Shown here piece by piece: positions 41,106 to 49,607 of a stretch of 64,000 nt of DNA. The position numbers and the translations under genes were made by a program. The stretch lies in assembly GCA_039919885.1 (NCBI GenBank), contig JBDSEV010000063.1:1-64000 (forward strand), read 5' to 3'. The stretch comes from JACMLD01 sp039919885 (GTDB lineage Bacteria; Bacteroidota; Bacteroidia; Chitinophagales; Chitinophagaceae). Under the pieces are notes generated by a model. That model was given only the letters and a program-made list of their open reading frames with translations. It ran no database searches and was not told the origin of the DNA. Within the stretch, counting starts at the first letter, position 1. Each line of letters opens with the position of its first letter.

Positions 41106-42386
41106 TTGTTTAAACTTTGGGCTACCATATTAAAAGACATACGCATTTTAACCCGCGACAAGGTAGGGCTCACCCTTATGTTTGTGATGCCCGTGGTATT
41201 GGCCATTGTAATTACCGCCGTGCAAAACAGTACGTTTGAACTGGTGAATGACAACAAGGTACCCTTGCTGCTATGTAATAAAGATACCGGTGCGGCCAGC
41301 AGGCAACTAATACAGGCTATTGAAAAAATAGGCATGTTCGATGTAAAACAGGTAACGCAGGCAGCCACCGAAAAAGAAATTACTGACCGCATGCACGCAA
41401 AAGATGCATTGGTAGCCATTGTGGTGCCGGAAAATTTTTCTGCTACCCTCAGCGCCAAAGCAAAAAATATTTCGGGCAGGGCGCTGAATGATTTTGGCGT
41501 ACAGAACGATACCAGTAAAACGATTGCCGCAGCCATTGAACCGGTGACGCTGTATTATCACCCGGTGCTGCAACTTTCATTCAGGGCATCTATACAAGGC
41601 GCGTTGCGGAGTGCTTTGCAAATAGTGGAAAACAAACAGATTTTACAAAGCTTGTATTTGTCTTTGAATGAAAAAGAATTGCCGGCTTCATTTGAAAATG
41701 AAATTGTGAACAGCCAGGCAGGCATCAATGAAATACCCGTATCACGCAATGGCAGCAGGAACATTCCCAATGCAACGCAGCACAATATTCCGGCGTGGAC
41801 CATATTTGCCATGTTTTTTATTGTGATTTCATTGGGCGCAAGCGTAGTGAGGGAAAAGCTAAACGGGAGCTTTGTTCGGTTAAAAACATTGCCCACCAGC
41901 TACCTTGTTGCGCTTTTGTCGAAACAAATTGCTTACATGGCGGTTACACTGGTACAGACAGCGGCTATTTTTTCCATCGGTGTATGGTTATTTCCGCTGA
42001 TGGGGTTGCCTGCATTGAATATACCCGCGGATAAATTTGGGCTTTTGATTGTAACGGTTATCTGCGGATGGTGTGCGGTGAGTTACGCCATTTGCATCGG
42101 GGTTTTTGCCCAGACGCAAGAGCAGGCCAATGGTTTTGGTGCGGTATCGATTGTATTACTGGCTGCCATTGGAGGCATATTGGTTCCCAGCTTTGCCATG
42201 CCGGCATCTTTCCAGGGTATTATGCGCCTTTCGCCCCTGCACTGGTGCCTGGAAGCGTTCTACGGTTTATTTTTGGAGGGCGGAAAACTTAACGATGTTT
42301 TGCTTAATATTTTACCTTTAATAGGTATTACTTTGCTTATACAGGTTATCACCCTGTACACGCTGAAAAGAAAAAACCTGATCTGA
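41106..42386 (+). CDS. ABC-2 type transporter permease
   Basis: A 426-residue membrane protein with one N-terminal helix (GLTLMFVMPVVLAIVITAV), a periplasmic region of about 190 residues, and five or six C-terminal helices: the ABC-2/YhgE-like layout of exporters. The start appears to be TTG at 41106: an in-frame TAA lies five codons upstream, and the first Met in frame is inside the first helix. It partners with the ATPase 139 bases upstream and ends 10 bases before the acyl carrier gene. The exported substrate is presumably the operon's lipid product. Confidence 0.88.
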   Translation: MFKLWATILKDIRILTRDKVGLTLMFVMPVVLAIVITAVQNSTFELVNDNKVPLLLCNKDTGAASRQLIQAIEKIGMFDVKQVTQAATEKEITDRMHAKDALVAIVVPENFSATLSAKAKNISGRALNDFGVQNDTSKTIAAAIEPVTLYYHPVLQLSFRASIQGALRSALQIVENKQILQSLYLSLNEKELPASFENEIVNSQAGINEIPVSRNGSRNIPNATQHNIPAWTIFAMFFIVISLGASVVREKLNGSFVRLKTLPTSYLVALLSKQIAYMAVTLVQTAAIFSIGVWLFPLMGLPALNIPADKFGLLIVTVICGWCAVSYAICIGVFAQTQEQANGFGAVSIVLLAAIGGILVPSFAMPASFQGIMRLSPLHWCLEAFYGLFLEGGKLNDVLLNILPLIGITLLIQVITLYTLKRKNLI

Positions 42387-42396
42387 AATAAACACG

Positions 42397-42660
42397 ATGG
42401 AAACAGTTCAATTAAAACAACAGTTAAAGAAACAAATTGTAGAATTTCTCAACCTCATTAATGTGAAGCCGGAAGACATTAAGGATGATGAACCATTGTT
42501 TGGCAAGGGGCTTGGGCTCGATTCCATTGATTCAATAGAATTAATTGTTTTGCTGAACAGGGAATATGGCATTACCATCCAGGATCCCAAGGAAGGAAGA
42601 AAGGTATTGCTGGATATCAATACCATGGCAGACTATATTGAAAAACACCGCACGAAGTAA
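42397..42660 (+). CDS. Acyl carrier protein
   Basis: An 87-residue acidic four-helix protein. The phosphopantetheine attachment serine is Ser 43 in GKGLGLDSIDSIEL. It carries growing acyl or polyketide intermediates as thioesters. Being encoded within the cluster, right before two ketosynthase-type genes, it is likely dedicated to the pathway rather than general fatty acid synthesis. The ketosynthase start codon lies 10 bases after the stop. Confidence 0.93.
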   Translation: METVQLKQQLKKQIVEFLNLINVKPEDIKDDEPLFGKGLGLDSIDSIELIVLLNREYGITIQDPKEGRKVLLDINTMADYIEKHRTK

Positions 42661-42670
42661 ACTCTTTTCA

Positions 42671-43861
42671 TTGAGCAGGATTTTTGTGACAGGCATGGGG
42701 TGCATCAGCGCCATCGGTAATAGTGTAAAAGAAAACCGCACGGCTTTACTACAAGGCAATTGCGGCATCGGTTCACTTGAACTATTCCCCACCAAATATG
42801 CCTCCCTGCTGCCGTTTGGCGAAATTAAAATCAGCAACACTTCTTTACAGGAAAAATTAAATGCAAGGGAAGCCGGGCTTACACGTACTACATTACTTGC
42901 CCTCCACGCTTTTGAAGAAGCAATAGCGGACGCCGCATTGCCTGCGCAGCAATTAAAGGAATTTGGAACTGCTTTAATTGGCGCCAGTACGGTAGGCGGT
43001 ATGTGTTTAACGGATGAGTTGTACAACGATGCCAATAAAACAGCCAATGGGTCCGACTATCTTGCCTCGTATGATTGCGCTTCAGTAAATATGTATTTGC
43101 AAAAACGCTACGGCATCAACGGCGTTATCAATACCATTAATACCGCGTGTTCGTCATCCGCCAATTCAATTTTATACGGCGCCAGGCTAATCAAAAACGG
43201 ATTTGCAGAACGGGCAATTGTGGGCGGGGTAGACAGCCTGGCCAAGTTTACCATCAATGGTTTTAATTCTTTACATATTCTTGCCCCCGGCAAATGTGCG
43301 CCGTTTGATGAAGACCGCAAAGGGCTGAACCTGGGAGAGGGAGCCGCGTTTCTTGTGCTGGAAAAAGAGGAAGCGGCCGCAGGAAAAAAACGGTATGCTG
43401 AATTAACCGGCTATTGCAATTCAAATGATGCCTTTCATGCGTCTTCCTTGTCTGAAGAAGGAGACGGCCCCTACCTGTCAATGAAAGGAGCGCTTGGCGT
43501 AGCAGGAATTTTACCAGGTGCTGTCGGTTTTATCAACGCCCACGGAACAGGAACCGAGAACAATGATTTATCAGAAAGCAGGGCCATGCAACGGTTGTTT
43601 GATACAGTGCCCGCATTTGCGTCAACAAAATCAAATACAGGTCATACCCTGGGAGCGGCAGGCGCAATTGAAGCAGTGTATAGTATTTTAAACCTGTTGC
43701 ACCAGGAAATATATGCGAGCCTTAATTTTAAAAATCCAATAGAAGCTACCGGTTTACGACCAGTACAATCGTATGCAAAAATGCCGTTGCAGCATGTTAT
43801 GTCCAACTCTTTTGGGTTTGGCGGCAACTGTGCTTCACTCATATTTTCTGCAGCAGGATAA
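42671..43861 (+). CDS. Beta-ketoacyl-ACP synthase II-type ketosynthase
   Basis: A 396-residue condensing enzyme from a TTG start at 42671; the family N-terminus SRIFVTGMGCISAIG begins right there, whereas an upstream open extension overlaps the carrier protein gene in another frame. The catalytic triad is intact: Cys 160 (INTACSSSAN), His 291 (NAHGTGTEN) and His 325 (KSNTGHTLGAAG). It extends acyl chains using malonyl-ACP. The following gene encodes a related protein without these residues, so the two may form a ketosynthase/chain-length-factor dimer as in aryl polyene and type II polyketide systems. Confidence 0.92.
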   Translation: MSRIFVTGMGCISAIGNSVKENRTALLQGNCGIGSLELFPTKYASLLPFGEIKISNTSLQEKLNAREAGLTRTTLLALHAFEEAIADAALPAQQLKEFGTALIGASTVGGMCLTDELYNDANKTANGSDYLASYDCASVNMYLQKRYGINGVINTINTACSSSANSILYGARLIKNGFAERAIVGGVDSLAKFTINGFNSLHILAPGKCAPFDEDRKGLNLGEGAAFLVLEKEEAAAGKKRYAELTGYCNSNDAFHASSLSEEGDGPYLSMKGALGVAGILPGAVGFINAHGTGTENNDLSESRAMQRLFDTVPAFASTKSNTGHTLGAAGAIEAVYSILNLLHQEIYASLNFKNPIEATGLRPVQSYAKMPLQHVMSNSFGFGGNCASLIFSAAG

Positions 43862-43974
43862 TTAATCAACATGCAACATTTCAAAAATAATTTCCGGGGG
43901 ATGAAGAAAACTGATTTTTTAATTTTTACTGGTACAGATTCCGGAATTTAGCAAAAGGATAAGCCATACCTGTC

Positions 43975-45027
43975 ATGTTTTATATCCATCATACCTCCTG
44001 CATATCGCCACAACAAACTTTTAATAATATTGATATTGAAAGTTTGCAGGTTCCTGTCAGCAATAAAATGCAGGTGATAGAACCGTCTTATGAAGGCATC
44101 CCAACGGGTATATTGCGCAGGATGGGCAAGGCGATCCGCATTGCGGTGGGCACCGCTTTACCATTGATAAAACAAAACAATATCACCATTAACGGCATTA
44201 TCATCGGCACAGCAAACGGTGGTATGGAAGATTGCATTAAGTTCCTGAACCAAATCATCGATTACGAAGAGGGCATGCTAACGCCTACTAATTTTGTGCA
44301 GAGTACTACCAATGCCATTGCCGCACAGATTGGGCTACTCAGCGCAAATAAATCTTATAACACCACCCATGTACAGCGGGGACTGGCATTTGAAAATGCA
44401 TTATTGGATGCGGGCATGTTGCTGCAGGAAAATCACGGCGCCAACTATTTGGTTGGCGGGGTAGACGAGATATCTGCTTACAATTATAATATCGACTGGC
44501 TGGATGGCTGGTTTAAAAAGGAATCTTTTTCAGCAAATAATTTGTATAATTCGGGCACACCCGGTGCAGTGGCGGGTGAAGGTGCTGCTATGTTTTTAGT
44601 GGGCGCTACCAACAACGGCGCACTTGCTTTTGTACGCGGCCTGCAGCAGCTGCATACTACTGATGAACTGGCAGTGGCAAGACAGCTGGATGCTTTTTTA
44701 AAAAAATACCTGCCTGCGGGAGAAAAACCGGATCTTTTGCTATCCGGTGAAGATGGCGACAGCCGCTCACTTCCATATTACAATGCGTGTGAAGCGGTGC
44801 TGCAAAAAGAAACAACCATTGCCCGCTTTAAACACATGACCGGAGAGTATGCAACTGCAAGCGCAACTGCCTTATGGATTGCCTGTTTTTTGTTAAAAGA
44901 GCAATCGCTACCACAGCACATGGTAAAATACAATACGTTTCCTTCAAAGCTGAACCGCATTTTGATCTACAACCAGCACAAAGGACAGCAGCATAGTTTT
45001 ATGCTGGTGGAAATGCCCGGCACCTGA
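43975..45027 (+). CDS. Ketosynthase-like chain-length factor lacking catalytic residues
   Basis: A 350-residue thiolase-fold protein. The position of the nucleophile reads NTTHVQRG (near residues 129-136), with no Cys; the HGTGT motif is replaced by LSGEDGDS; and the NTGHTLGAA motif reads HMTGEYATAS, so the second His is Glu. All three catalytic residues are therefore absent. This fits a chain-length factor partner for the preceding ketosynthase, which would set how long the chain grows. It is the last gene of the operon; a gap of about 110 bases separates it from the ketosynthase. A catalytic role in acyl transfer cannot be excluded. Confidence 0.82.
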   Translation: MFYIHHTSCISPQQTFNNIDIESLQVPVSNKMQVIEPSYEGIPTGILRRMGKAIRIAVGTALPLIKQNNITINGIIIGTANGGMEDCIKFLNQIIDYEEGMLTPTNFVQSTTNAIAAQIGLLSANKSYNTTHVQRGLAFENALLDAGMLLQENHGANYLVGGVDEISAYNYNIDWLDGWFKKESFSANNLYNSGTPGAVAGEGAAMFLVGATNNGALAFVRGLQQLHTTDELAVARQLDAFLKKYLPAGEKPDLLLSGEDGDSRSLPYYNACEAVLQKETTIARFKHMTGEYATASATALWIACFLLKEQSLPQHMVKYNTFPSKLNRILIYNQHKGQQHSFMLVEMPGT

Positions 45028-45073
45028 TCATTGGTAAAGCATTTTTTGGAATCGATGAATTCTTTCCGTGCAT

Positions 45074-45928
45074 TCAATACAAATTCAGCAACAAATTTTT
45101 TATCTGTTTATACCTGGTCCAGGGAATAAAATGATTGGCGTCGGGAAAAATAAGTTCATGTACGGCGGCAGCATTGACCAGCATTTTTTTATCATATTCA
45201 ATATTGGCGGGAGGAACCATATTGTCTTTCAGGCCGTGTACAATATAGACCGGGCAGGTGATTTTGGGAAAGTCCGCCTGCAGGCTGATAAGATCTTTTT
45301 TGAGGTACCATAATTCTTCGTTGGAAGGTCGGAAAGCACCCGGTACCAGCCAGGTAAGTGGTGACTTATAAATGACCGGCCGCCATTTTTCGGGGGCTTC
45401 CTGCGCCGGATCGTTTGAACCGGCCAGTAATATTAATCCTGCGGCTAGTCCGGGATTGTCGGCAGCCAATTTTATTATCATTGGTCCGCCCAGGGAATGG
45501 CCTACCAGGTAGACCGGCTTATTATTTTTTATATGATCAAACAACGGACTGATGATGATAGATTGTTGGGCCAGGTTCAGCGGTTTGCCAAAATCGCTGT
45601 GGCCAAATCCGGGGCGGTCAATTGAGAGCAGCCGGAATTTTTGCAGTAGTTCTTTGTCTTCAAGGTAATCTTCAAATGCGTCCCAGCTGCCGGGCGTGCC
45701 ATGCACAAAAACAATGGTGGGGAGGCTGTCATTGCCGGTTTTTAAATAATGCAGCTTGCGGTTGTTTACCACAATCGTATTAATTACCACATCCACTCCC
45801 TTCGCTTTAAACTTTTTGCCCGCGTCTGCATCACTCATTCTGAAAGTCATACAGCTTTGCGCCAGCACCAGCCATAAGAGGAGTATACCGCCAATAATAA
45901 TACATGTCTTCATAAAAAAACGTTTCAT
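45074..45928 (-). CDS. Alpha/beta hydrolase, membrane or lipoprotein anchored
   Basis: A 284-residue alpha/beta-hydrolase fold protein. The oxyanion region is FVHGTPGSWDAF, the nucleophile elbow GHSLGG (Ser near residue 146), the acid Asp in VHGLKDNMVP and the His in DANHFIPW. The N-terminus is a signal sequence with AQSC, so it is either lipidated or anchored. It probably acts in the periplasm on an ester or similar bond; the substrate is unknown. It is convergent with the polyketide operon, 46 bases apart, and so not part of it. Confidence 0.88.
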   Translation of the reverse strand: MKRFFMKTCIIIGGILLLWLVLAQSCMTFRMSDADAGKKFKAKGVDVVINTIVVNNRKLHYLKTGNDSLPTIVFVHGTPGSWDAFEDYLEDKELLQKFRLLSIDRPGFGHSDFGKPLNLAQQSIIISPLFDHIKNNKPVYLVGHSLGGPMIIKLAADNPGLAAGLILLAGSNDPAQEAPEKWRPVIYKSPLTWLVPGAFRPSNEELWYLKKDLISLQADFPKITCPVYIVHGLKDNMVPPANIEYDKKMLVNAAAVHELIFPDANHFIPWTRYKQIKNLLLNLY

Positions 45929-46309
45929 CTTTATATGATTACGATGAATAACCTGTTCATGGTTTCCCTGTTAAAAAATAGAAACTGTTTATCGCAGCTA
46001 TGGAGATTTACTACAGGGTACGGCAGGTTTTTCATTGAAGTACAAAAGTATTAACTTATCGGTTTCGCATAAGTTAAGAATCCTTTTTACCACCGGTTGC
46101 CACAGCTGCCAGATTTACCACAGCGGTGGAAGGCATTTTTCGCGGACGCAGAAGGATTAATTCATCATCTGAGCATTTCCTTTTTGCATACCTCCTGCTT
46201 GCAGTAGTAGCAAATACCGGAGGGAGCGTTGATCACAGATTTGACCAAAAAAAAATGCCGCAGATTCGCTGCTGCGATCTGCGGACATTTTATATGAATC
46301 AGTTCTTGC
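45929..46309. other. Gene-free region between the hydrolase gene and ricT
   Basis: About 380 bases. The only clear element is the ricT terminator at its right end. Short frames on the plus strand show no motif, and no promoter match to TAnnTTTG was seen for the hydrolase gene. Confidence 0.5.
46246..46284 (-). terminator. Intrinsic terminator of ricT
   Basis: An 8-bp stem CCGCAGAT / ATCTGCGG (46258-46265 and 46277-46284) with a GC-rich loop. On the minus strand a tract of eight or more U follows. It lies 25 bases past the ricT stop codon. Confidence 0.85.
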
Positions 46310-47776
46310 TTATGGTTTCTTTTTGATAGGCGGTCCTGGTTTTTCCCGGTTGGGGTTATCGCCACGCGGTGGTTGCTGCCCGCCATTATTCTGCGGCGGG
46401 GGAGGGCCACTGTTTCTCCCGGGGCGTGGATTAGGATTATTGTTTCCGCCACGTTGCGGGGGATTGTTTCTTCCGCCCTGGCGAGCAGGCGGCACATCGT
46501 TGCCGCCCGGTTGTTGGGTATTTGGCCCTCTTTGCTGCGGATTGTTACTCCGTGGTGGTGCGGGATTATTAGGCCTTTGTTGCTGGTTAGGGTTATTGCC
46601 CGTTCCACCACCCTGGCGTGATTGTGGGCCGCTGTTTCGTTGCTGCTGGTTTCCGCGGTTGCCCTGTTGGGGACGGTTTCTGCGGTCTGCTTTCTCCAGT
46701 GTATTCAGGCTGATTTGCCCCACCAGTTCCACAAAACCGCTTTCGCTTTCTTTTGGTTTGTTGGTAGTAAGGTCCATCGCTTCCAGTTCCTCGGGTATCA
46801 CCCCCTGCGCATTCAGCTGTTTTATTTTACGTACCCGTTCAATAGCGACCGGGTATTGTTTATTACTGTCTGGCAGGGTATACCACATCAGGTTCTTGAA
46901 AATATCTTTTTTTACCAGGAAAGCATTTCCACGGGCTACCTGCAGGGTGTCTGCATTATCAGGAAAATGCTGCAATGCATCCAGGTAAGTATCCAGTTCA
47001 TAGTTCAGGCAGCATTTTAACCTGCCGCACTGACCGCTCAATTTGGTTTGGTTGATAGACAGGTTCTGGTAGCGTGCAGCAGTGGTGTTTACACTTTTAA
47101 AATCACTCAGCCAGGTGCTGCAGCAAAGTTCACGGCCGCAACTGCCAATACCACCCACTTTAGCTGCTTCCTGACGGGCACCAATCTGGCGCATTTCTAC
47201 TTTTACTTTAAATTCACTGGCAAATACCCGGATCATTTCCCGAAAATCCACGCGGTCATCTGCAATATAAAAGAAGGTGGCTTTCCGTCCATCGGCCTGT
47301 ATCTCTACTTCGGATACCTTCATGTTTAATTTAAGCTGTTTGGAAATGGCCCTGCTGCGGATAAGCGCATCTTTTTCCCTTGCCTTATTTTGTTTCCATG
47401 TTTCAATGTCGCGGTCATTGGCACGCCGCAATATTTTTTTCATTTCCGGGTTAAATTCATCCCCGCCTTTTTTCTTTAACTGCAGCCGAACCATTTCACC
47501 CGTCAGGTTCACTTCTCCCACATCAAAACCGCTAACGCCTTCTACGCTCACGATTTCACCTTTTTCAAAATATTGCAGTGAAGGATTTCGGAAAAAATCT
47601 TTCCTGCTGCCATTGTTGAAACTTATTTCCACCACTTTGCAGGCACTTTCCGGGTCAGCAAACGGGAGGTTTGACAGCCAATCGTGCACATTTAAACGGT
47701 TACAGCCACCTGTGCTGCAGCCACCATTGCTTTTACAGCCATTTGGTGTACCGGTACCGCAACTTCCACAGCCCAT
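46310..47776 (-). CDS. ricT: RicT/PSP1-domain protein with a long disordered C-terminal tail
   Basis: A 488-residue protein. The start is Cys-rich (MGCGSCGTGTPNGC plus four further Cys in the next 20 residues). The PSP1 domain (about residues 75-290) has the CGRELCC and CGRLKCC motifs. In Bacillus, RicT (YaaT) joins RicA and RicF in an Fe-S complex that influences RNA processing. The last 130 residues are low complexity, made mainly of Pro, Asn, Gly, Gln and Arg, and look disordered. Located after holB on the same strand, the neighbour also found with yaaT in other bacteria. The tail is the unusual part; it could bind RNA. Confidence 0.9.
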   Translation of the reverse strand: MGCGSCGTGTPNGCKSNGGCSTGGCNRLNVHDWLSNLPFADPESACKVVEISFNNGSRKDFFRNPSLQYFEKGEIVSVEGVSGFDVGEVNLTGEMVRLQLKKKGGDEFNPEMKKILRRANDRDIETWKQNKAREKDALIRSRAISKQLKLNMKVSEVEIQADGRKATFFYIADDRVDFREMIRVFASEFKVKVEMRQIGARQEAAKVGGIGSCGRELCCSTWLSDFKSVNTTAARYQNLSINQTKLSGQCGRLKCCLNYELDTYLDALQHFPDNADTLQVARGNAFLVKKDIFKNLMWYTLPDSNKQYPVAIERVRKIKQLNAQGVIPEELEAMDLTTNKPKESESGFVELVGQISLNTLEKADRRNRPQQGNRGNQQQRNSGPQSRQGGGTGNNPNQQQRPNNPAPPRSNNPQQRGPNTQQPGGNDVPPARQGGRNNPPQRGGNNNPNPRPGRNSGPPPPQNNGGQQPPRGDNPNREKPGPPIKKKP

Positions 47777-48100
47777 ATAGATAATCAGTTAAAAATGAAG
47801 AAATGCTATTGCCTGTAACCCGTGCAGGTTTTGGTCAATAACTATGTTTACGTGCTGAAGCGGGGAGATAGTACGAGAAGGCAGTTATTCCCTGGAGATC
47901 ATTGTTGCTGCTTGTGCAGATGAATGGGTTCGATGACTGATTAGCACGCTTGTGCTGTTTAAAAAGAACTCAACCCACCCATAATATATATAATTGCCCT
48001 GAAAGTCAATAAAAAAAAGGTAGGGCAATCGCAACAAATGTTCTAAGAATTTCTACCGTTCACAGCTTCACATTTCATGCACACTTTATCCACCTTCAGC
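47777..48100. other. Gene-free region between holB and ricT
   Basis: About 320 bases with no supported gene. It contains a perfect 8-bp inverted repeat, ATTGCCCT at 47993-48000 and AGGGCAAT at 48022-48029, separated by 21 bases that include an A run. It lies before ricT and after holB, so it may be a regulatory or processing structure. It lacks a proper terminator layout. Confidence 0.45.
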
Positions 48101-49309
48101 TCAATTAACCAAAAGTAGTGATTTATCAGCAATGATATGCAGGAGTTTAATAGTGAGCGCATGGAACAGCATCTTGCCATGGGCATTGCGTTCAATATAA
48201 TACGCAGCTTTATCGAGTTCCTCAATAATGGCCTGCTGCTGGTTAATATCGGCCAACTTATTGAGCCGGAGGGCAAAATCGCGCTCTTTTTCTGGCATAT
48301 TCCGGGCCTGGAGGCTATCGGCGCCCATGCTTCTCAACCGCACGCTTTGTTCTAGCAGGTGATTAAAATACCGAAGAAACTGCTTTTGCTTTTCACGCCC
48401 CAGTTTTCCAATTTCTTCAATCCATTTTACCTGTGCTACCGGACCGCCTTTGAGGGTGGCGTTCAGCCATTCGCGCAGCAAATCCTGCCAGTCTTCCTCA
48501 GCATGCTGTATCAGCTGCTGGGCTTCGCGGTAATTGCCTTCGCTGATGCCTGCCACCTGCATTGCCTGGTTGGGCGCTATGCCGGCCCTGGCTACCAGCG
48601 CATCGGCTATTTCGGTGCTGGTGAGTGATGGGATCCTTACGAGCTGGCAGCGCGATAAAATGGTAGGAAGTATCTGCGATTCGTTTTCTGCCACCAATAT
48701 AAACAAGGTATCCGGTGGCGGTTCTTCAATCAGTTTTAATAATTTATTGCCCGCATTACCCAGGTATTCCGGCATCCACATCACCAGTATTTTATAGCCA
48801 CTTTCAAAGCTTTTGAGATTGAGTTTATGAATAATGTCGTTGCATTCATTCACGGAGATGTTGCCCTGTTTGTTTTCAGCACCAATAAACTGCAACCAGT
48901 CAAACACGTTGCCGTAGGGATGTAGCCCTATAAACTCACGCCATTCGCTGGCATAATCAGTACTCACTGGTTTATCGCCGGCTTTTCTTGCTATCACCGG
49001 GTAGGAAAAATGGATATCGGGGTGGACGAATTTCTGTGCTTTGCTGCAGGATGGGCAAATGCCACAGGAATCCGTGGTAACTGGTGCATCCTGCGTGCTA
49101 ACCGGCTCGCCGAACAGAGAGGAAGCGGATGCGGCTTTGCCATTTATCCGGTCGCAAATAACATACTGTGAAAAAGCGAGTGCCATAGAAAGGGTGCCCG
49201 CGCCCTCTTTGCCCAGGAATATCAAAGCGTGGCTGAGCCGGTTGTGCTGTACCAATTCTGCGAGTTGCTGCTTGCTGCCTGCCTGTCCGATAATATCCTT
49301 GAATTGCAT
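48101..49309 (-). CDS. holB: DNA polymerase III subunit delta'
   Basis: A 402-residue AAA+-like clamp-loader subunit. The true start MQFKDIIGQ at 49309 follows a -7 element by four bases; the frame stays open to 49444 only because it runs through a repeat array. The nucleotide-loop region is degenerate (LGKEGAGTLSMA, no Lys-Ser/Thr), as expected for delta', which does not hydrolyse ATP. A cysteine cluster (one Cys near residue 52 and CGICPSC near 85) corresponds to the zinc module. SRC motif: LSRCQLVRIPSL. It helps load the sliding clamp. It precedes ricT on the same strand. Confidence 0.92.
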   Translation of the reverse strand: MQFKDIIGQAGSKQQLAELVQHNRLSHALIFLGKEGAGTLSMALAFSQYVICDRINGKAASASSLFGEPVSTQDAPVTTDSCGICPSCSKAQKFVHPDIHFSYPVIARKAGDKPVSTDYASEWREFIGLHPYGNVFDWLQFIGAENKQGNISVNECNDIIHKLNLKSFESGYKILVMWMPEYLGNAGNKLLKLIEEPPPDTLFILVAENESQILPTILSRCQLVRIPSLTSTEIADALVARAGIAPNQAMQVAGISEGNYREAQQLIQHAEEDWQDLLREWLNATLKGGPVAQVKWIEEIGKLGREKQKQFLRYFNHLLEQSVRLRSMGADSLQARNMPEKERDFALRLNKLADINQQQAIIEELDKAAYYIERNAHGKMLFHALTIKLLHIIADKSLLLVN

Positions 49310-49313
49310 GGGG

Positions 49314-49321
49314 CAAAGATA
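49314..49321 (-). promoter_or_regulatory. -7 element directly before holB
   Basis: The minus strand reads TATCTTTG, an exact consensus match, then CCCC and the ATG. With the element centred at -7, transcription would start at or one base from the start codon. The heptamer array begins two bases upstream. Confidence 0.5.
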
Positions 49322-49322
49322 G

Positions 49323-49427
49323 GTAAGGCGTAAGTTGTAAGTTGTAAGGGGGAAGGTGGAAGGTGGAAGGTGGAAGGCGTAGGGTAAAAGGTGGAAGGTA
49401 AAGGGTTTAAGGTATAAGGTGTGGGGG
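49323..49427. repeat. Phased heptamer tandem array upstream of holB
   Basis: Fifteen consecutive 7-base units with no phase break, consensus GGAAGGT on the plus strand (variants GTAAGTT, GTAGGGT, AAAAGGT, TTAAGGT, ATAAGGT). Three perfect GGAAGGT copies lie in a row at 49351-49371. The array sits immediately upstream of the holB -7 element. It makes a spurious N-terminal extension in the holB frame. Confidence 0.92.
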
Positions 49428-49607
49428 AAGAGAAAAAGTAACAAATTTTGAGATCAATCAGCTTGGGCAATAGAGCCAAAAACAGCTTTCTAAACCAAGG
49501 CCATGCACGTGCTTCCGCGGGTGGTTTTTCTATTAACGCGCAATAAATTTTAACTACCGCCTACACAAATCATTTTGTAATTTGCAGCTTCTAAAACTTG
49601 AACCACT

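Noticed and set aside
42566..42670. Upstream extension of the ketosynthase frame
   Set aside because: It overlaps the acyl carrier protein gene in another frame, and the conserved ketosynthase N-terminus starts at the TTG at 42671.
46323..46988. 221-residue plus-strand frame opposite the ricT tail
   Set aside because: Its Gly/Leu/Pro-rich sequence is the mirror image of the low-complexity Pro/Asn/Gly tail of ricT, which has clear homology in its N-terminal part.
49310..49444. N-terminal extension of the holB frame
   Set aside because: The extra 45 codons are a translation of the heptamer array (His/Pro/Leu/Thr repeats), and the family start plus a -7 element fix the start at 49309.
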